Shown one piece after another: positions 32,378 to 40,585 of a DNA stretch of 45,099 nucleotides (the stretch's first letter is position 1; every line of letters begins with the position of its first letter). Source of the stretch: an uncultured Clostridia bacterium (GTDB lineage: Bacteria; Bacillota; Clostridia; Christensenellales; Aristaeellaceae); assembly GCA_947565865.1 (NCBI GenBank), contig CANOHT010000024.1, forward strand, positions 1 through 45,099, given 5' to 3'. The translations under genes and the position numbers were made by a program. The notes beneath the pieces are model-generated. The model was not told the origin of the DNA. It ran no database searches and saw only the letters and a list, made by a program, of their open reading frames with translations.

Positions 32378-34312
32378 TTATTCCGTCACACTGACGCGGA
32401 AGCGGAAATGCGCGTCCTCACCGTACCACAGGGGGAAGTTGGTGTTCCACATGTTATTGCACAGGCAGAACCATACCCCGTCGTTCGGGCTGGGCAGGGT
32501 GTCATCGAAATTCCACAGATGCGGCTCGCCGACATTGACCACCGCGCCATCAATGGATTCCACCTGAACGCCGCTGAGGTAGCGAACGCCCCAGTCCGTG
32601 GCGTGGAGCCGTCTGCCGCCATGGGAAACAACGTCCGTGGGATCAATCCAGCGGGACAGCTTGCGCACCTGAACGCCCTGGGCCAGCGGATGGAAGCCCA
32701 GCCAGAGGGCCTCGGGCACACGGGTGGGCTGTTTGTCGAACCAGTCCAGGCTGATGTCGGCCACCCGCTCCTTCAGCGTGACGCGCAGCACCATTTGGGC
32801 CGGGCAGCCGTAGTCCTTCACCAGCGCCTGGGACGCGGGGCGCAGCACAGCGGCAATGGTCGCGTCCTTGCGATAAAGTCCCGCCAGCGTCATGCCGCAC
32901 CGCTGATGCGCCGTGACGACCTTTTCCGCCCCGACCTTGTAAAAATCGTCCCGGGCAAGGTCTTTGAGCCATGGGAAGCGAGAGCAATCCACATACTGGG
33001 TATTGAACCGCTCCATATCGTCGCCGGAAAAAACCTCGTACATGGGCGCCGCCAGGCAGTCGCTTTCGGACGCAAGTTCACGCCCGCCGAGGAAGAGCCG
33101 GCTGATCGCGCCGTTTACGTTGAAGGACAGCTTGCTTTCACCAACCTCAAAGCAGGTTCCGGCCGCAACGGGCGTCCAGCCGTCATTGGCATCAAAGGGC
33201 TGAGGCACGCACAGCGCCAGCTCCCCGCGCAGCTGATCCCCCGCCTCGGGCGACACGCTGGCCACCGCTTTTTCCAGGTAAGCCCGCTGCTCCTGCCATG
33301 ACCGCGCCATCCGCTCGTTCTCCGGCGAGTGAATAACGCTCGCGAAGCCCGCAGCGTCAAAATGCCCCGTGTCCTTGGCCTTGCTCTTGTAGTCCAGCCC
33401 CCAGGTATGCTCAGGAATGAGCATCAGCTGCTGATTCGCCCTGCGCCGATCCTCGTCACTCAGCTCACGCCTGGCCCGCAGCAGCGCGCGGTAGCGGCTG
33501 ACCTTGCCGGGATCGCTGGCCGCTCCGTGAATCCAGCTGTCTCCGATCTCGCTGGTCACAACGGGCAACTCCGCCTTGATCCTGCGCGCCAGCAGGGCCA
33601 CATCGTCCAGCGTGCCCGCGCGGATGGCGGCGTCAGGGTAGCGCCGATGCAGATCCGCGAACATCTCCCGAAGGGTATCCGCGTCGGGCGGGCCGTTGTT
33701 ATCGCCCGTGTGCGCGAACATCAGCGCCGCGCCGGTATCGCCGATTTCTTGATAATCGCCGTAGCCAAAGGAGTACATCATTGTCAGCTCATTGCCGTCC
33801 TCATCCCGCCAGACAAACAGCGGCGGCACCTCCGGCGAAACGGAAACAGGATTGACGCCGATGTGCATGAACTCAATCCCCGCCTGGGCCAGGATGGGCA
33901 AAATGGCCTTGGTATGGCCCGGCACATCCGTCATTTTGGCCGCGATGGTTTTACGGCCGAAGCGCTGATCCAGTGTCTTGGCCAGAGAAAGGCCATAGCG
34001 GAACAGCTCCTCGTCCATAAGCTCGGTATGGGTGGTCAGCGGCAGCGCATGCCACACGATGTCGCCGTCAGCGATGGCCTGCTCCATTTGCCTGCGCCGT
34101 TCCTCCGGCGCGTTCTCCAAATAGTCCGTGATGAGCCAGGAGCCTGTCGTCCAGATGAACCGCTCCTGTTCCCCGTGCATTTCCCGGGCGCGCTCAAGCG
34201 CCTGCGGAATGTAGCACATCCGGTACTTCTCCAGCACGTTCTCCGCGGAATCCGTGTAGCCCAGATCAAAGTGCGTTTTGAAAACCACAATGATTTCCGA
34301 AATTTTTCCCAT
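32378..34312 (-). CDS. DUF5054 / GH38-like glycoside hydrolase
   Basis: A 644-residue cytoplasmic protein with the N-terminal fold of GH38 alpha-mannosidases. The metal-binding start THFDLGYTD (H14, D16) and the KMTDVPGHTK block (D129, at the position of the GH38 nucleophile/metal aspartate, and H133) support a zinc-dependent retaining glycosidase. The C-terminal half is beta-rich. It has no signal peptide, so the substrate would be an imported glycoside. GGGGAGG precedes the ATG. It is upstream of the transporter genes on the same strand, with a 142-base gap that may hold a second promoter. Substrate specificity is not known for DUF5054 proteins. Confidence 0.82.
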   Translation of the reverse strand: MGKISEIIVVFKTHFDLGYTDSAENVLEKYRMCYIPQALERAREMHGEQERFIWTTGSWLITDYLENAPEERRRQMEQAIADGDIVWHALPLTTHTELMDEELFRYGLSLAKTLDQRFGRKTIAAKMTDVPGHTKAILPILAQAGIEFMHIGVNPVSVSPEVPPLFVWRDEDGNELTMMYSFGYGDYQEIGDTGAALMFAHTGDNNGPPDADTLREMFADLHRRYPDAAIRAGTLDDVALLARRIKAELPVVTSEIGDSWIHGAASDPGKVSRYRALLRARRELSDEDRRRANQQLMLIPEHTWGLDYKSKAKDTGHFDAAGFASVIHSPENERMARSWQEQRAYLEKAVASVSPEAGDQLRGELALCVPQPFDANDGWTPVAAGTCFEVGESKLSFNVNGAISRLFLGGRELASESDCLAAPMYEVFSGDDMERFNTQYVDCSRFPWLKDLARDDFYKVGAEKVVTAHQRCGMTLAGLYRKDATIAAVLRPASQALVKDYGCPAQMVLRVTLKERVADISLDWFDKQPTRVPEALWLGFHPLAQGVQVRKLSRWIDPTDVVSHGGRRLHATDWGVRYLSGVQVESIDGAVVNVGEPHLWNFDDTLPSPNDGVWFCLCNNMWNTNFPLWYGEDAHFRFRVSVTE

Positions 34313-34326
34313 AAGCTTACCTCCCC

Positions 34327-34356
34327 TTGCAAAAACGTTTGGACTTCGTGTATAGT
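34327..34356 (+). promoter_or_regulatory. Possible promoter of the yesN-yesM-like operon
   Basis: TTGCAA (34327-34332), an 18-base spacer and TATAGT (34351-34356). It overlaps the divergent promoter for the DUF5054 gene, so the two may compete or be co-regulated. Confidence 0.5.
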
Positions 34357-34386
34357 ATTATAGTCATATTTCAAAGCGACAGACAA
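34357..34386 (-). promoter_or_regulatory. Promoter of the DUF5054 glycosidase gene
   Basis: On the minus strand TTGTCT (34381-34386), an 18-base spacer and a perfect TATAAT (34357-34362), about 45 bases before the start codon. It lies in the divergent control region shared with the regulator gene. Confidence 0.7.
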
Positions 34387-34456
34387 TCATAAAAAAAAGG
34401 GATCTATGTGAATTATTTCATTACCTGCTCGAAGAAGCAGGAAAGGAGCGGCGTAT

Positions 34457-35323
34457 ATGTATCATATTCTGGCTGTGGATGACGAAGCGGCGGAGCGGGA
34501 AGGCCTGCGCTTTCTCATCGAGCGCCTCGGTCTGCCCTTTAAGGTCACCACGGCTTCCGGCGGCCGCGAAGCCCTGGCCCTGGCGGAAAATACCGCTTTC
34601 GACTGCCTGATTACGGATATCAAAATGCCCTTTATGGATGGTTTGGCCCTGTGCGAGGCCATGCGCCAGCGCTGTCCGGAACTTATCATGGTCATTTACA
34701 GCGCGTACAGCGATTTTGCATACGCCAAGCAGGCCATCCACATCCGGGTGGATGACTACATCCTCAAGCCTGTGGTGGTTGAAGAATTTCAAAAGACCCT
34801 ACAGAAAATTTACGAACGGCTGGAGGGCCGTTCCCAAGTGGCGGCCAAGCGCGAAAAGCTTCTCGCGGAATACAGCAGCGCCAACCTTTTGCAAAAGGAA
34901 CACCTGCTGAACGCCGTCTTCCATCTGGAGGAACCGACGGGCGAGGTCGCGCCCGCTCCTCCAGCCCAGTCGGAGGAAGTCAATTATACCGTATCCCTGG
35001 CCATCCGCTGTATCGAGGAGAACTACGCCAAAGACATTGGTCTGGAATGGGTAGCCAACCAAATCTTTTTATCCCCCGGCTACCTCTCCGGCCTGTTCAA
35101 GCGGGAAACCGGCAAGAGCGTAGTGCAGTACATCACCCTTTGCCGCCTGCAGAAGGCCAAGGAGCTTTTGACAACCACCAACATGCGCATCTCGGACATC
35201 AGCGCCAGGGTGGGCATCAGCAGCTCCTCCTATTTCTGCCTGCTGTTCAAAAAATTCTACGGTGTAACCGCGCAGCAAATGCGCGAGGAGGTATACCTTG
35301 GCCAGCGCTCCGATCCAACATAA
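34457..35323 (+). CDS. YesN-type response regulator (receiver plus AraC DNA-binding domain)
   Basis: A 288-residue regulator. The receiver domain (about 1-120) has the acidic pocket DDE (8-10), phospho-acceptor D54 in ITDIKMPFMDG, and K104 in YILKP. The AraC helix-turn-helix pair (about 185-285) contains LEWVANQIFLSPGYLSGLFKRETG and MRISDISARVGISSSSYFCLLFKKFYG. It is partnered with the sensor kinase, which begins inside its 3' end. It most likely activates the neighbouring transporter and glycosidase genes. The ATG follows GAAAGGAGCGG. Confidence 0.95.
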   Translation: MYHILAVDDEAAEREGLRFLIERLGLPFKVTTASGGREALALAENTAFDCLITDIKMPFMDGLALCEAMRQRCPELIMVIYSAYSDFAYAKQAIHIRVDDYILKPVVVEEFQKTLQKIYERLEGRSQVAAKREKLLAEYSSANLLQKEHLLNAVFHLEEPTGEVAPAPPAQSEEVNYTVSLAIRCIEENYAKDIGLEWVANQIFLSPGYLSGLFKRETGKSVVQYITLCRLQKAKELLTTTNMRISDISARVGISSSSYFCLLFKKFYGVTAQQMREEVYLGQRSDPT

Positions 35324-36998
35324 ACGGCTTACCTTCCAGAACAAGCTGCTGCTTTCCTATGTGATGGTCGTGTTTATCCCCACGGTGCTGTGGAGCATTT
35401 TTTCTTATATGCAGACCAACCGTTCCCTGCTTTCCCAGGCCCAGAGCAGCTTCAATGAAATCTACACCAGCGCCGCCAGCTCCATCAACAACAAATTCAT
35501 CGCCCTGGAAGGCGCGCTGACCATGGTTTCCTCCGACGCCTCCTTCGTCCGCACCCTCAGCCGCGATTACGCCAGCGATTACACCAAATACTCCGACGTC
35601 CGCTTTCGTCTGGACCCGCTGCTGGACGCCCTGCTTTTGCTGCATCCGGAAATCGCCGGCATCGACCTTTATGTATCCAACAGCTTGCAGGATACTCGCC
35701 TGAGCTTCCACTCCCTGGAGGAGGCGGAGGCTTTGCCGGAATTTCCCCGTCTTTCTCAAACCTATGAGACCGTCTGGCATCATGAAAACGGCACGCTGTA
35801 CATGTCCAAAAGGCTGCTGAATTCCGACGATTTCTCTTATTCCCCCATTATCCGCCTTCGGATTCCCACCGCCTATTTCCTGAAGGACAGCATCAGCACG
35901 GAGCTGAAGGACTACGCGCTGTCCATCCAGGATGACCAGGGAAACGATGTGCTGCGTCAATCCCAGCTCTCGGAGCGGGCAGACGGCCAGGATCACCCCA
36001 CGCCCGGGCTGATGTCCCGCGCCTCGCCGCTGAGCGTTCCTGGCTGGAGCATCACCATGCAGCTGGATCAAAGCTCCGCGCTGCTTCCCCTGCCTGAGGC
36101 CCTTCGCCTCAATCTGAGCCTGTTTGTAACCATCATTCTGCTGATGCTCCTGGTTTCCGGCGGCTTCGCCCGGTCGTTCTCCAAGCGCATCCAGCAGCTG
36201 AACGCCTTCCTGGAACGCGCGCCCTCTACGCGCTTCAGGGAGGATATCGCTGCCCGGGGCAACGACGAGATTGACGCCATCATCAACAGCGTCGGTCAGA
36301 TGGTGCGGGAGACCCGAACGCTGCTGCAGGAGGTTTACGAGGTGCGCATCCAGCACCGGGAGGCGGAAATCAAGGCCCTGCAATCCCAGATCAACCCGCA
36401 TTTTCTGTACAATACGCTGTCGAAGATCAACTGGATCAGCATCCGCAACGGCGACATGGACACCTCTTATATCGTCACATCCCTGTCCAAGTTTTACCGC
36501 TCCACGCTCAATCACGGCAACATGGTAACCACCGTTCGGGAGGAAATGGAGACCACCAAGGCTTACATCGACATCCAGCTCTACGTCCTGGAGCACAGCT
36601 TCACCGTGGATTATCAGTTTGATGAGGACATCATGGACTACAACCTGCCCAGCATCATCCTGCAGCCCATTGTGGAAAACGCCATCGAGCACGGCATCCG
36701 AATGCGCAGCGCCGGGTGCGGCGGTCACCTGACCCTTTTCGGCAGAAAGGACGGGCACGATATTGTCTTTGAGGTCGCCGATAACGGGCCCGGCCTGACG
36801 GACAAGCAGCTCGCCGAGATTTTTTCCAAGGCCAGCAAGGGGTATGGCGTAAAAAACGTCAACGACCGACTTCGCATGTTCTTTGACGACAGCTACGGCC
36901 TGCGCTTCCATTCCATCATCGGTGAGGGCACCTGCGTTAGCATTCGCATTCCGCAGTATGTGGACTTCGGAAGTCAGGGCGAGGACGGTAATAAGTGA
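35298..36998 (+). CDS. YesM-type sensor histidine kinase
   Basis: A 566-residue membrane kinase. Transmembrane helices at about 17-37 and 270-290 flank an extracellular sensor domain, followed by HAMP (about 291-345), the HisKA_7TM/His_kinase block LQSQINPHFLYNTLSKIN with H368, the N-box ENAIEHG (N461) and DNGPGL (495-500). It should phosphorylate the adjacent YesN-type regulator in response to an extracellular sugar or binding-protein state. TTG at 35298 is the start, preceded by GAGGAGG. It overlaps the regulator gene by 26 bases, so the two are translationally coupled. Confidence 0.95.
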   Translation: MASAPIQHKRLTFQNKLLLSYVMVVFIPTVLWSIFSYMQTNRSLLSQAQSSFNEIYTSAASSINNKFIALEGALTMVSSDASFVRTLSRDYASDYTKYSDVRFRLDPLLDALLLLHPEIAGIDLYVSNSLQDTRLSFHSLEEAEALPEFPRLSQTYETVWHHENGTLYMSKRLLNSDDFSYSPIIRLRIPTAYFLKDSISTELKDYALSIQDDQGNDVLRQSQLSERADGQDHPTPGLMSRASPLSVPGWSITMQLDQSSALLPLPEALRLNLSLFVTIILLMLLVSGGFARSFSKRIQQLNAFLERAPSTRFREDIAARGNDEIDAIINSVGQMVRETRTLLQEVYEVRIQHREAEIKALQSQINPHFLYNTLSKINWISIRNGDMDTSYIVTSLSKFYRSTLNHGNMVTTVREEMETTKAYIDIQLYVLEHSFTVDYQFDEDIMDYNLPSIILQPIVENAIEHGIRMRSAGCGGHLTLFGRKDGHDIVFEVADNGPGLTDKQLAEIFSKASKGYGVKNVNDRLRMFFDDSYGLRFHSIIGEGTCVSIRIPQYVDFGSQGEDGNK

Positions 36999-37029
36999 TA
37001 TAATTGATAGAAAGCCTGCCTATTTGTCA

Positions 37030-37059
37030 TTGTTCTCCGCGGCGGCATTGCTCTATAAT
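37030..37059 (+). promoter_or_regulatory. Promoter of the DUF2961 gene
   Basis: TTGTTC (37030-37035), an 18-base spacer and a perfect TATAAT (37054-37059), 57 bases before the start codon. Confidence 0.6.
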
Positions 37060-37115
37060 CAATGTAACAGGATAACCTTTTCCCATTCAGCATACGATGA
37101 AAGGCAGGCCGAAGC

Positions 37116-38207
37116 ATGAACCAGTACACGCGCTCCCTGGATACCCTTTTCCTTCAGCAGTCCTGCAGACGCAGGCGGATTTCCAGCTACGACCGCACCG
37201 GCGGCAACATGGACTGGATCGTCATCGCCCCGGGCGAGACCCGGGAGATCGCCCGCATCGACGGCTGCGGCATCATCCGTCACATTTGGTGTACCATGGG
37301 CTGCTCCGATCCCTACTACCTGCGCAAGATTCTTTTCCGCTGCTTCTGGGATCATGAGGCTTCCCCCAGCGTGGAGGTTCCCATTGGTGATTTTTTCGGC
37401 GTAGGCCACTGCATCCGCCGCAATTATGTGTCCGAGCCCCTGATCGTCAGCCCGCATGACGGCCTGGGCTTCAACTGCTTCTTCCCCATGCCCTTTGCCG
37501 TCTGCGGCCAGCTGCAGATCATCAATGAAAGCCGCGAACCGCTGAACTTCTATTACTATGTGGACTACGAAGAACATGACGGCTTCGATATGGATGTCGC
37601 TTATTTCCACAGCCAGTGGCGGCGCGAGGCCGACACCAAGGGCTGGAAGGACCCCGCCGTTAATATCCTGGATGAAAAGGCCAACGATCCCGCCTATCCT
37701 GACTGGTATCCCAAGTCCTGGCTGGCGCCCAACCTGGACGGTAAGGATAATTATGTGATTCTGGAGGCTGAAGGCAAAGGCCATTATGTGGGCTGCAACC
37801 TTCAAATCGACTGCTTCTCCAAGCAGGCCAACGACTGGTATGGAGAAGGCGACGATATGATCTTCATCGACGGCGATCCCCTGCCCACTCTCTACGGCAC
37901 GGGCACCGAGGATTATTTCAATACCGCCTACGGGCCCCGGGAAGAATTCTGTACCCCCTGGCATGGCATCACCCTGTACAGCGGTCATCCTGACAGTCCG
38001 GACTGGCGCTTCCAGGGCAAGCAGGCCATGTACCGTTTCCACATCAAGGACCCCATTTACTTTGACAAGTCCATCCGCGTCACCATCGAGCATGGCCACG
38101 CCAACAAGCTGACCAACGATTACGCCAGCACCGCTTACTGGTATCAGAGCGAACCCCACAAGCCCTTCCCAACAATCCCCGAAGCCGTCAAGCGCATTCC
38201 ACGCTGA
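37116..38207 (+). CDS. DUF2961 protein, GH172-like glycoside hydrolase
   Basis: A 363-residue jelly-roll protein of DUF2961, the family classified as GH172. Characterised members act on alpha-D-fructofuranosides (difructose dianhydride I synthase/hydrolase) or alpha-D-arabinofuranosides. Glutamates in WYGEGDD (E244) and GTGTEDYF (E265) are 21 residues apart. As I recall, this is the spacing of the two catalytic glutamates in the characterised Bifidobacterium enzyme. There is no signal peptide, so it probably acts inside the cell, as oligomers do in this family. It follows the two-component genes with its own promoter. GGCAGG is a weak ribosome site before the ATG. Confidence 0.88.
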   Translation: MNQYTRSLDTLFLQQSCRRRRISSYDRTGGNMDWIVIAPGETREIARIDGCGIIRHIWCTMGCSDPYYLRKILFRCFWDHEASPSVEVPIGDFFGVGHCIRRNYVSEPLIVSPHDGLGFNCFFPMPFAVCGQLQIINESREPLNFYYYVDYEEHDGFDMDVAYFHSQWRREADTKGWKDPAVNILDEKANDPAYPDWYPKSWLAPNLDGKDNYVILEAEGKGHYVGCNLQIDCFSKQANDWYGEGDDMIFIDGDPLPTLYGTGTEDYFNTAYGPREEFCTPWHGITLYSGHPDSPDWRFQGKQAMYRFHIKDPIYFDKSIRVTIEHGHANKLTNDYASTAYWYQSEPHKPFPTIPEAVKRIPR

Positions 38208-38228
38208 GCATTCTCCATACTTCTGCCT

Positions 38229-38271
38229 CCGCGGCGCCCTGTCCGAAGTTGATGGGGCGCCGCGGTTGTTT
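38229..38271 (+). terminator. Terminator of the DUF2961 gene
   Basis: A perfect 11-bp stem (CCGCGGCGCCC at 38229-38239 with GGGCGCCGCGG at 38255-38265) is followed by TTGTTT. The T-rich tail is also the -35 box of the next promoter. Confidence 0.8.
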
Positions 38272-38294
38272 CGCCGGGCAAATCATGGTATAAT
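38266..38294 (+). promoter_or_regulatory. Promoter of the ABC-F gene
   Basis: TTGTTT (38266-38271), a 17-base spacer and a perfect TATAAT (38289-38294), about 32 bases upstream of the start. The -35 box is the T-tract of the preceding terminator. Confidence 0.7.
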
Positions 38295-38325
38295 ATCCGC
38301 CGTACAGAGAAAGGGGCGTTGTCCC

Positions 38326-40131
38326 ATGGCTTGTGCCTATACCCTCCACCAAGTCTGCCTGCATTACAGCGAGAAGCCCTTGCTGGATCATGTGGATCTC
38401 ACCATTTCCGATGGCGACCGGATCGGCGTGGTTGGCCGCAACGGCGCGGGAAAGTCAACGCTTTTGCGCCTTCTGGCGGGGCTTGAAACGCCGGATAACG
38501 GCAGCGTCGCCATCCGGCGAAACCTGTCTGTCGCTTACCTGCCGCAAACGCCCTTGCTCCATATGGAGGATACCGTCACCCAGGCAGCGCTGTCCTATCT
38601 GCCGGCCCGTCCGGGGGAAGACCGGGAAGCGGCGGCCTACGAGGCTCAGACCATCCTGACCCAGCTGGGCTTCACGCGCCTGGATCAGCCTGTGCGGGAG
38701 CTTTCCGGCGGGCAGCAGATGCGGGTGGCGCTGGCGGGAGTTCTTTGCCGGGAAAGCGATGTGCTGCTGCTGGACGAGCCCACCAACCACATCGACCTGG
38801 ATATGGCCCAATGGCTGGAGGATCGCCTGCTGGCCCGGAAGGGCACACTGATCGTCGTCACCCACGACCGCTATTTGCTGGAACGGGGATTCAACCGTAT
38901 TTTCCACGTCGGCGGCGGACAGGTGGACTGCTATCAGACCACCTATGCCGGGTATTTGGAGGAGCGGGCCCAGCGTGAGGAGATGGAGGCCGCGACCTTG
39001 CGGAAGAACAAGTCCCTTTACCGCAAGGAGCTGGCATGGATACAGCGAGGCGCCCAGGCCCGTTCCACCAAGGCCAAAGGGCGCATCCAGCGCTTTGACG
39101 CGCTGACCGACGCCATTCGCGGGGCGCCGCCGGAGGAAGCGCTCGCCATGAAGAGCGTGGCCAGCCGGCTGGGTAAAAAGATTCTCTCCTGGGAGGGGCT
39201 GAACGTTGCCATCGACGGCAAGACCCTGGTGGAGGACTTCTCCTATACCCTCCTGCGGGATGACCGGCTCGGCATCATCGGCGGCAACGGCGCGGGCAAG
39301 ACCACGCTGCTGCGCACCCTGATGGGCGAGCTTCCGCCGGAGAGCGGCGTCATCGACCGTGGGGAGACGGTGCGGATCGGTTACTTCGCCCAGCATTGCC
39401 CGCCCCTGCCGCCGGATACGCGCATCATCGACGCGGTTCGCGACGTCGCTGTGAAGGTCTATACCCCTGACGGCGAGCTTTCCGCGTCCCAGATGGCGGA
39501 GACCTTCCTCTTCCCCTCGGCCATGCAGTACCAGAAGGTATCCAGCCTGTCCGGGGGCGAAATGCGTCGGCTGTATCTGCTGCGTATCCTGATGACAGCC
39601 CCCAACGTGCTGATTCTGGACGAGCCCACCAATGACCTGGACCTGGAAACGCTGAACGTCATGGAGGACTACCTGGAAGCCTTCCAGGGCGCGATTATCG
39701 CCGTCAGCCATGACCGCTTCTTCCTTGATCGCATCACCAGCCACCTGTTCGCCATCGAGAACAGACGCATGGCGTCGTATATCGGCGGCTACCAAAGCTA
39801 TCTGGACGCCAAGGCGCAGTTTGAAGCCCCAGCGCTGCCCAAAGCCCCGCCGAAAGCCCCGCAGCCCACCCGGCAGAACGCCTATGAATACCGCTTCACC
39901 TTCAAGGAGCAGCGGGACTTTGATACCATCGACCAGACCATCGCGGAACTGGAAGGGCGGCTGGAGGCCCTGGCTGGCGATTTGGAAGCCAATGCCGCCG
40001 ACTACGCGGCTGTGACCCGGCTGATGGCGGAGCAGCAGGAGGTTCAGCAGCAGCTGGACGAGGCCATGGAGCGGTGGATGTACCTCCAGGACAAGTACGA
40101 AAAAATCCAGGCGCGGGAGGGAAAAGCGTGA
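38326..40131 (+). CDS. ABC-F family ATPase
   Basis: A 601-residue soluble protein with two ABC domains and no membrane segments. The first has Walker A GRNGAGKST, LSGGQQMR and LLLDEPTNHIDLD. The second has GGNGAGKTT, LSGGEMRR and LILDEPTNDLDLE. Between them is the charged P-site tRNA-interaction linker (about 235-300), and there is a C-terminal coiled coil (about 540-600) after a proline-rich stretch (PKAPPKAPQP). ABC-F proteins act on the ribosome to relieve stalling or protect it from antibiotics. Subfamily and resistance role cannot be told from sequence alone. ATG at 38326 follows AAAGGGG. Confidence 0.93.
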   Translation: MACAYTLHQVCLHYSEKPLLDHVDLTISDGDRIGVVGRNGAGKSTLLRLLAGLETPDNGSVAIRRNLSVAYLPQTPLLHMEDTVTQAALSYLPARPGEDREAAAYEAQTILTQLGFTRLDQPVRELSGGQQMRVALAGVLCRESDVLLLDEPTNHIDLDMAQWLEDRLLARKGTLIVVTHDRYLLERGFNRIFHVGGGQVDCYQTTYAGYLEERAQREEMEAATLRKNKSLYRKELAWIQRGAQARSTKAKGRIQRFDALTDAIRGAPPEEALAMKSVASRLGKKILSWEGLNVAIDGKTLVEDFSYTLLRDDRLGIIGGNGAGKTTLLRTLMGELPPESGVIDRGETVRIGYFAQHCPPLPPDTRIIDAVRDVAVKVYTPDGELSASQMAETFLFPSAMQYQKVSSLSGGEMRRLYLLRILMTAPNVLILDEPTNDLDLETLNVMEDYLEAFQGAIIAVSHDRFFLDRITSHLFAIENRRMASYIGGYQSYLDAKAQFEAPALPKAPPKAPQPTRQNAYEYRFTFKEQRDFDTIDQTIAELEGRLEALAGDLEANAADYAAVTRLMAEQQEVQQQLDEAMERWMYLQDKYEKIQAREGKA

Positions 40132-40529
40132 AGACCCATGTGTTTCGCCTTCATCCCGGGGACGATCTGCGCCGATCCATTGAGGATTATGCCAAGGGGC
40201 ACGGACTTCAGGCGGCGGTGGTGCTATCCTGCGTCGGATCGCTGCGGCACGCGCGGCTCCGGGACGCTTCCGGCGTGAATATCCGGGAAACAGCGGAAGA
40301 CTGCGAAATCGTATCCGTTACCGGCACGGTCAGCGCGGAAAGGCTGCACCTGCACATCAGCCTGAGCCGGGAGGATCTGACCGTCTTCGGCGGGCACCTG
40401 GCGGAGGGCTGCCTCATCAAAACCACGGCAGAGATCGTGCTGCTGGAACTGGACGGCCTGCGCTTTGGCAAGGTTTACGATGAGGAAACCGGCTACCATG
40501 AGTTGGCGGTGCGGTCTTTGGCACACTGA
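40128..40529 (+). CDS. PPC-domain (DUF296) protein
   Basis: A 133-residue single-domain PPC/PCC protein. The central LHLHISLSREDLTVFGGHLAEGC block contains the conserved histidines and GGHL motif. Plant homologues combine this domain with AT-hooks, but bacterial stand-alone members have no established function and often bind metal or form trimers. The GTG start overlaps the ABC-F stop as GTGA, with GGGAGGG upstream, so it is translationally coupled to the ABC-F gene. No AT-hook is present. Confidence 0.9.
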   Translation: MKTHVFRLHPGDDLRRSIEDYAKGHGLQAAVVLSCVGSLRHARLRDASGVNIRETAEDCEIVSVTGTVSAERLHLHISLSREDLTVFGGHLAEGCLIKTTAEIVLLELDGLRFGKVYDEETGYHELAVRSLAH

Positions 40530-40540
40530 AAGCAGCAAAG

Positions 40541-40580
40541 AAAAAGAACTGCCTATTGACTCCAGGCAGCTCTTTTTTTT
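40541..40580. terminator. Terminator between PPC gene and the convergent TIM-barrel gene
   Basis: CTGCCT (40549-40554) pairs with AGGCAG (40564-40569). After one mismatch the stem continues through A-rich and T-rich flanks (AAAAAGA with TCTTTTTTTT). The long T-run serves the plus strand and the A-run can serve the minus strand. Confidence 0.8.
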
Positions 40581-40585
40581 TCGCC

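Noticed and set aside
35247..36911. Open frame of 554 codons antisense to the histidine kinase
   Set aside because: The kinase strand has all catalytic boxes in frame. The antisense frame has no recognisable domain.
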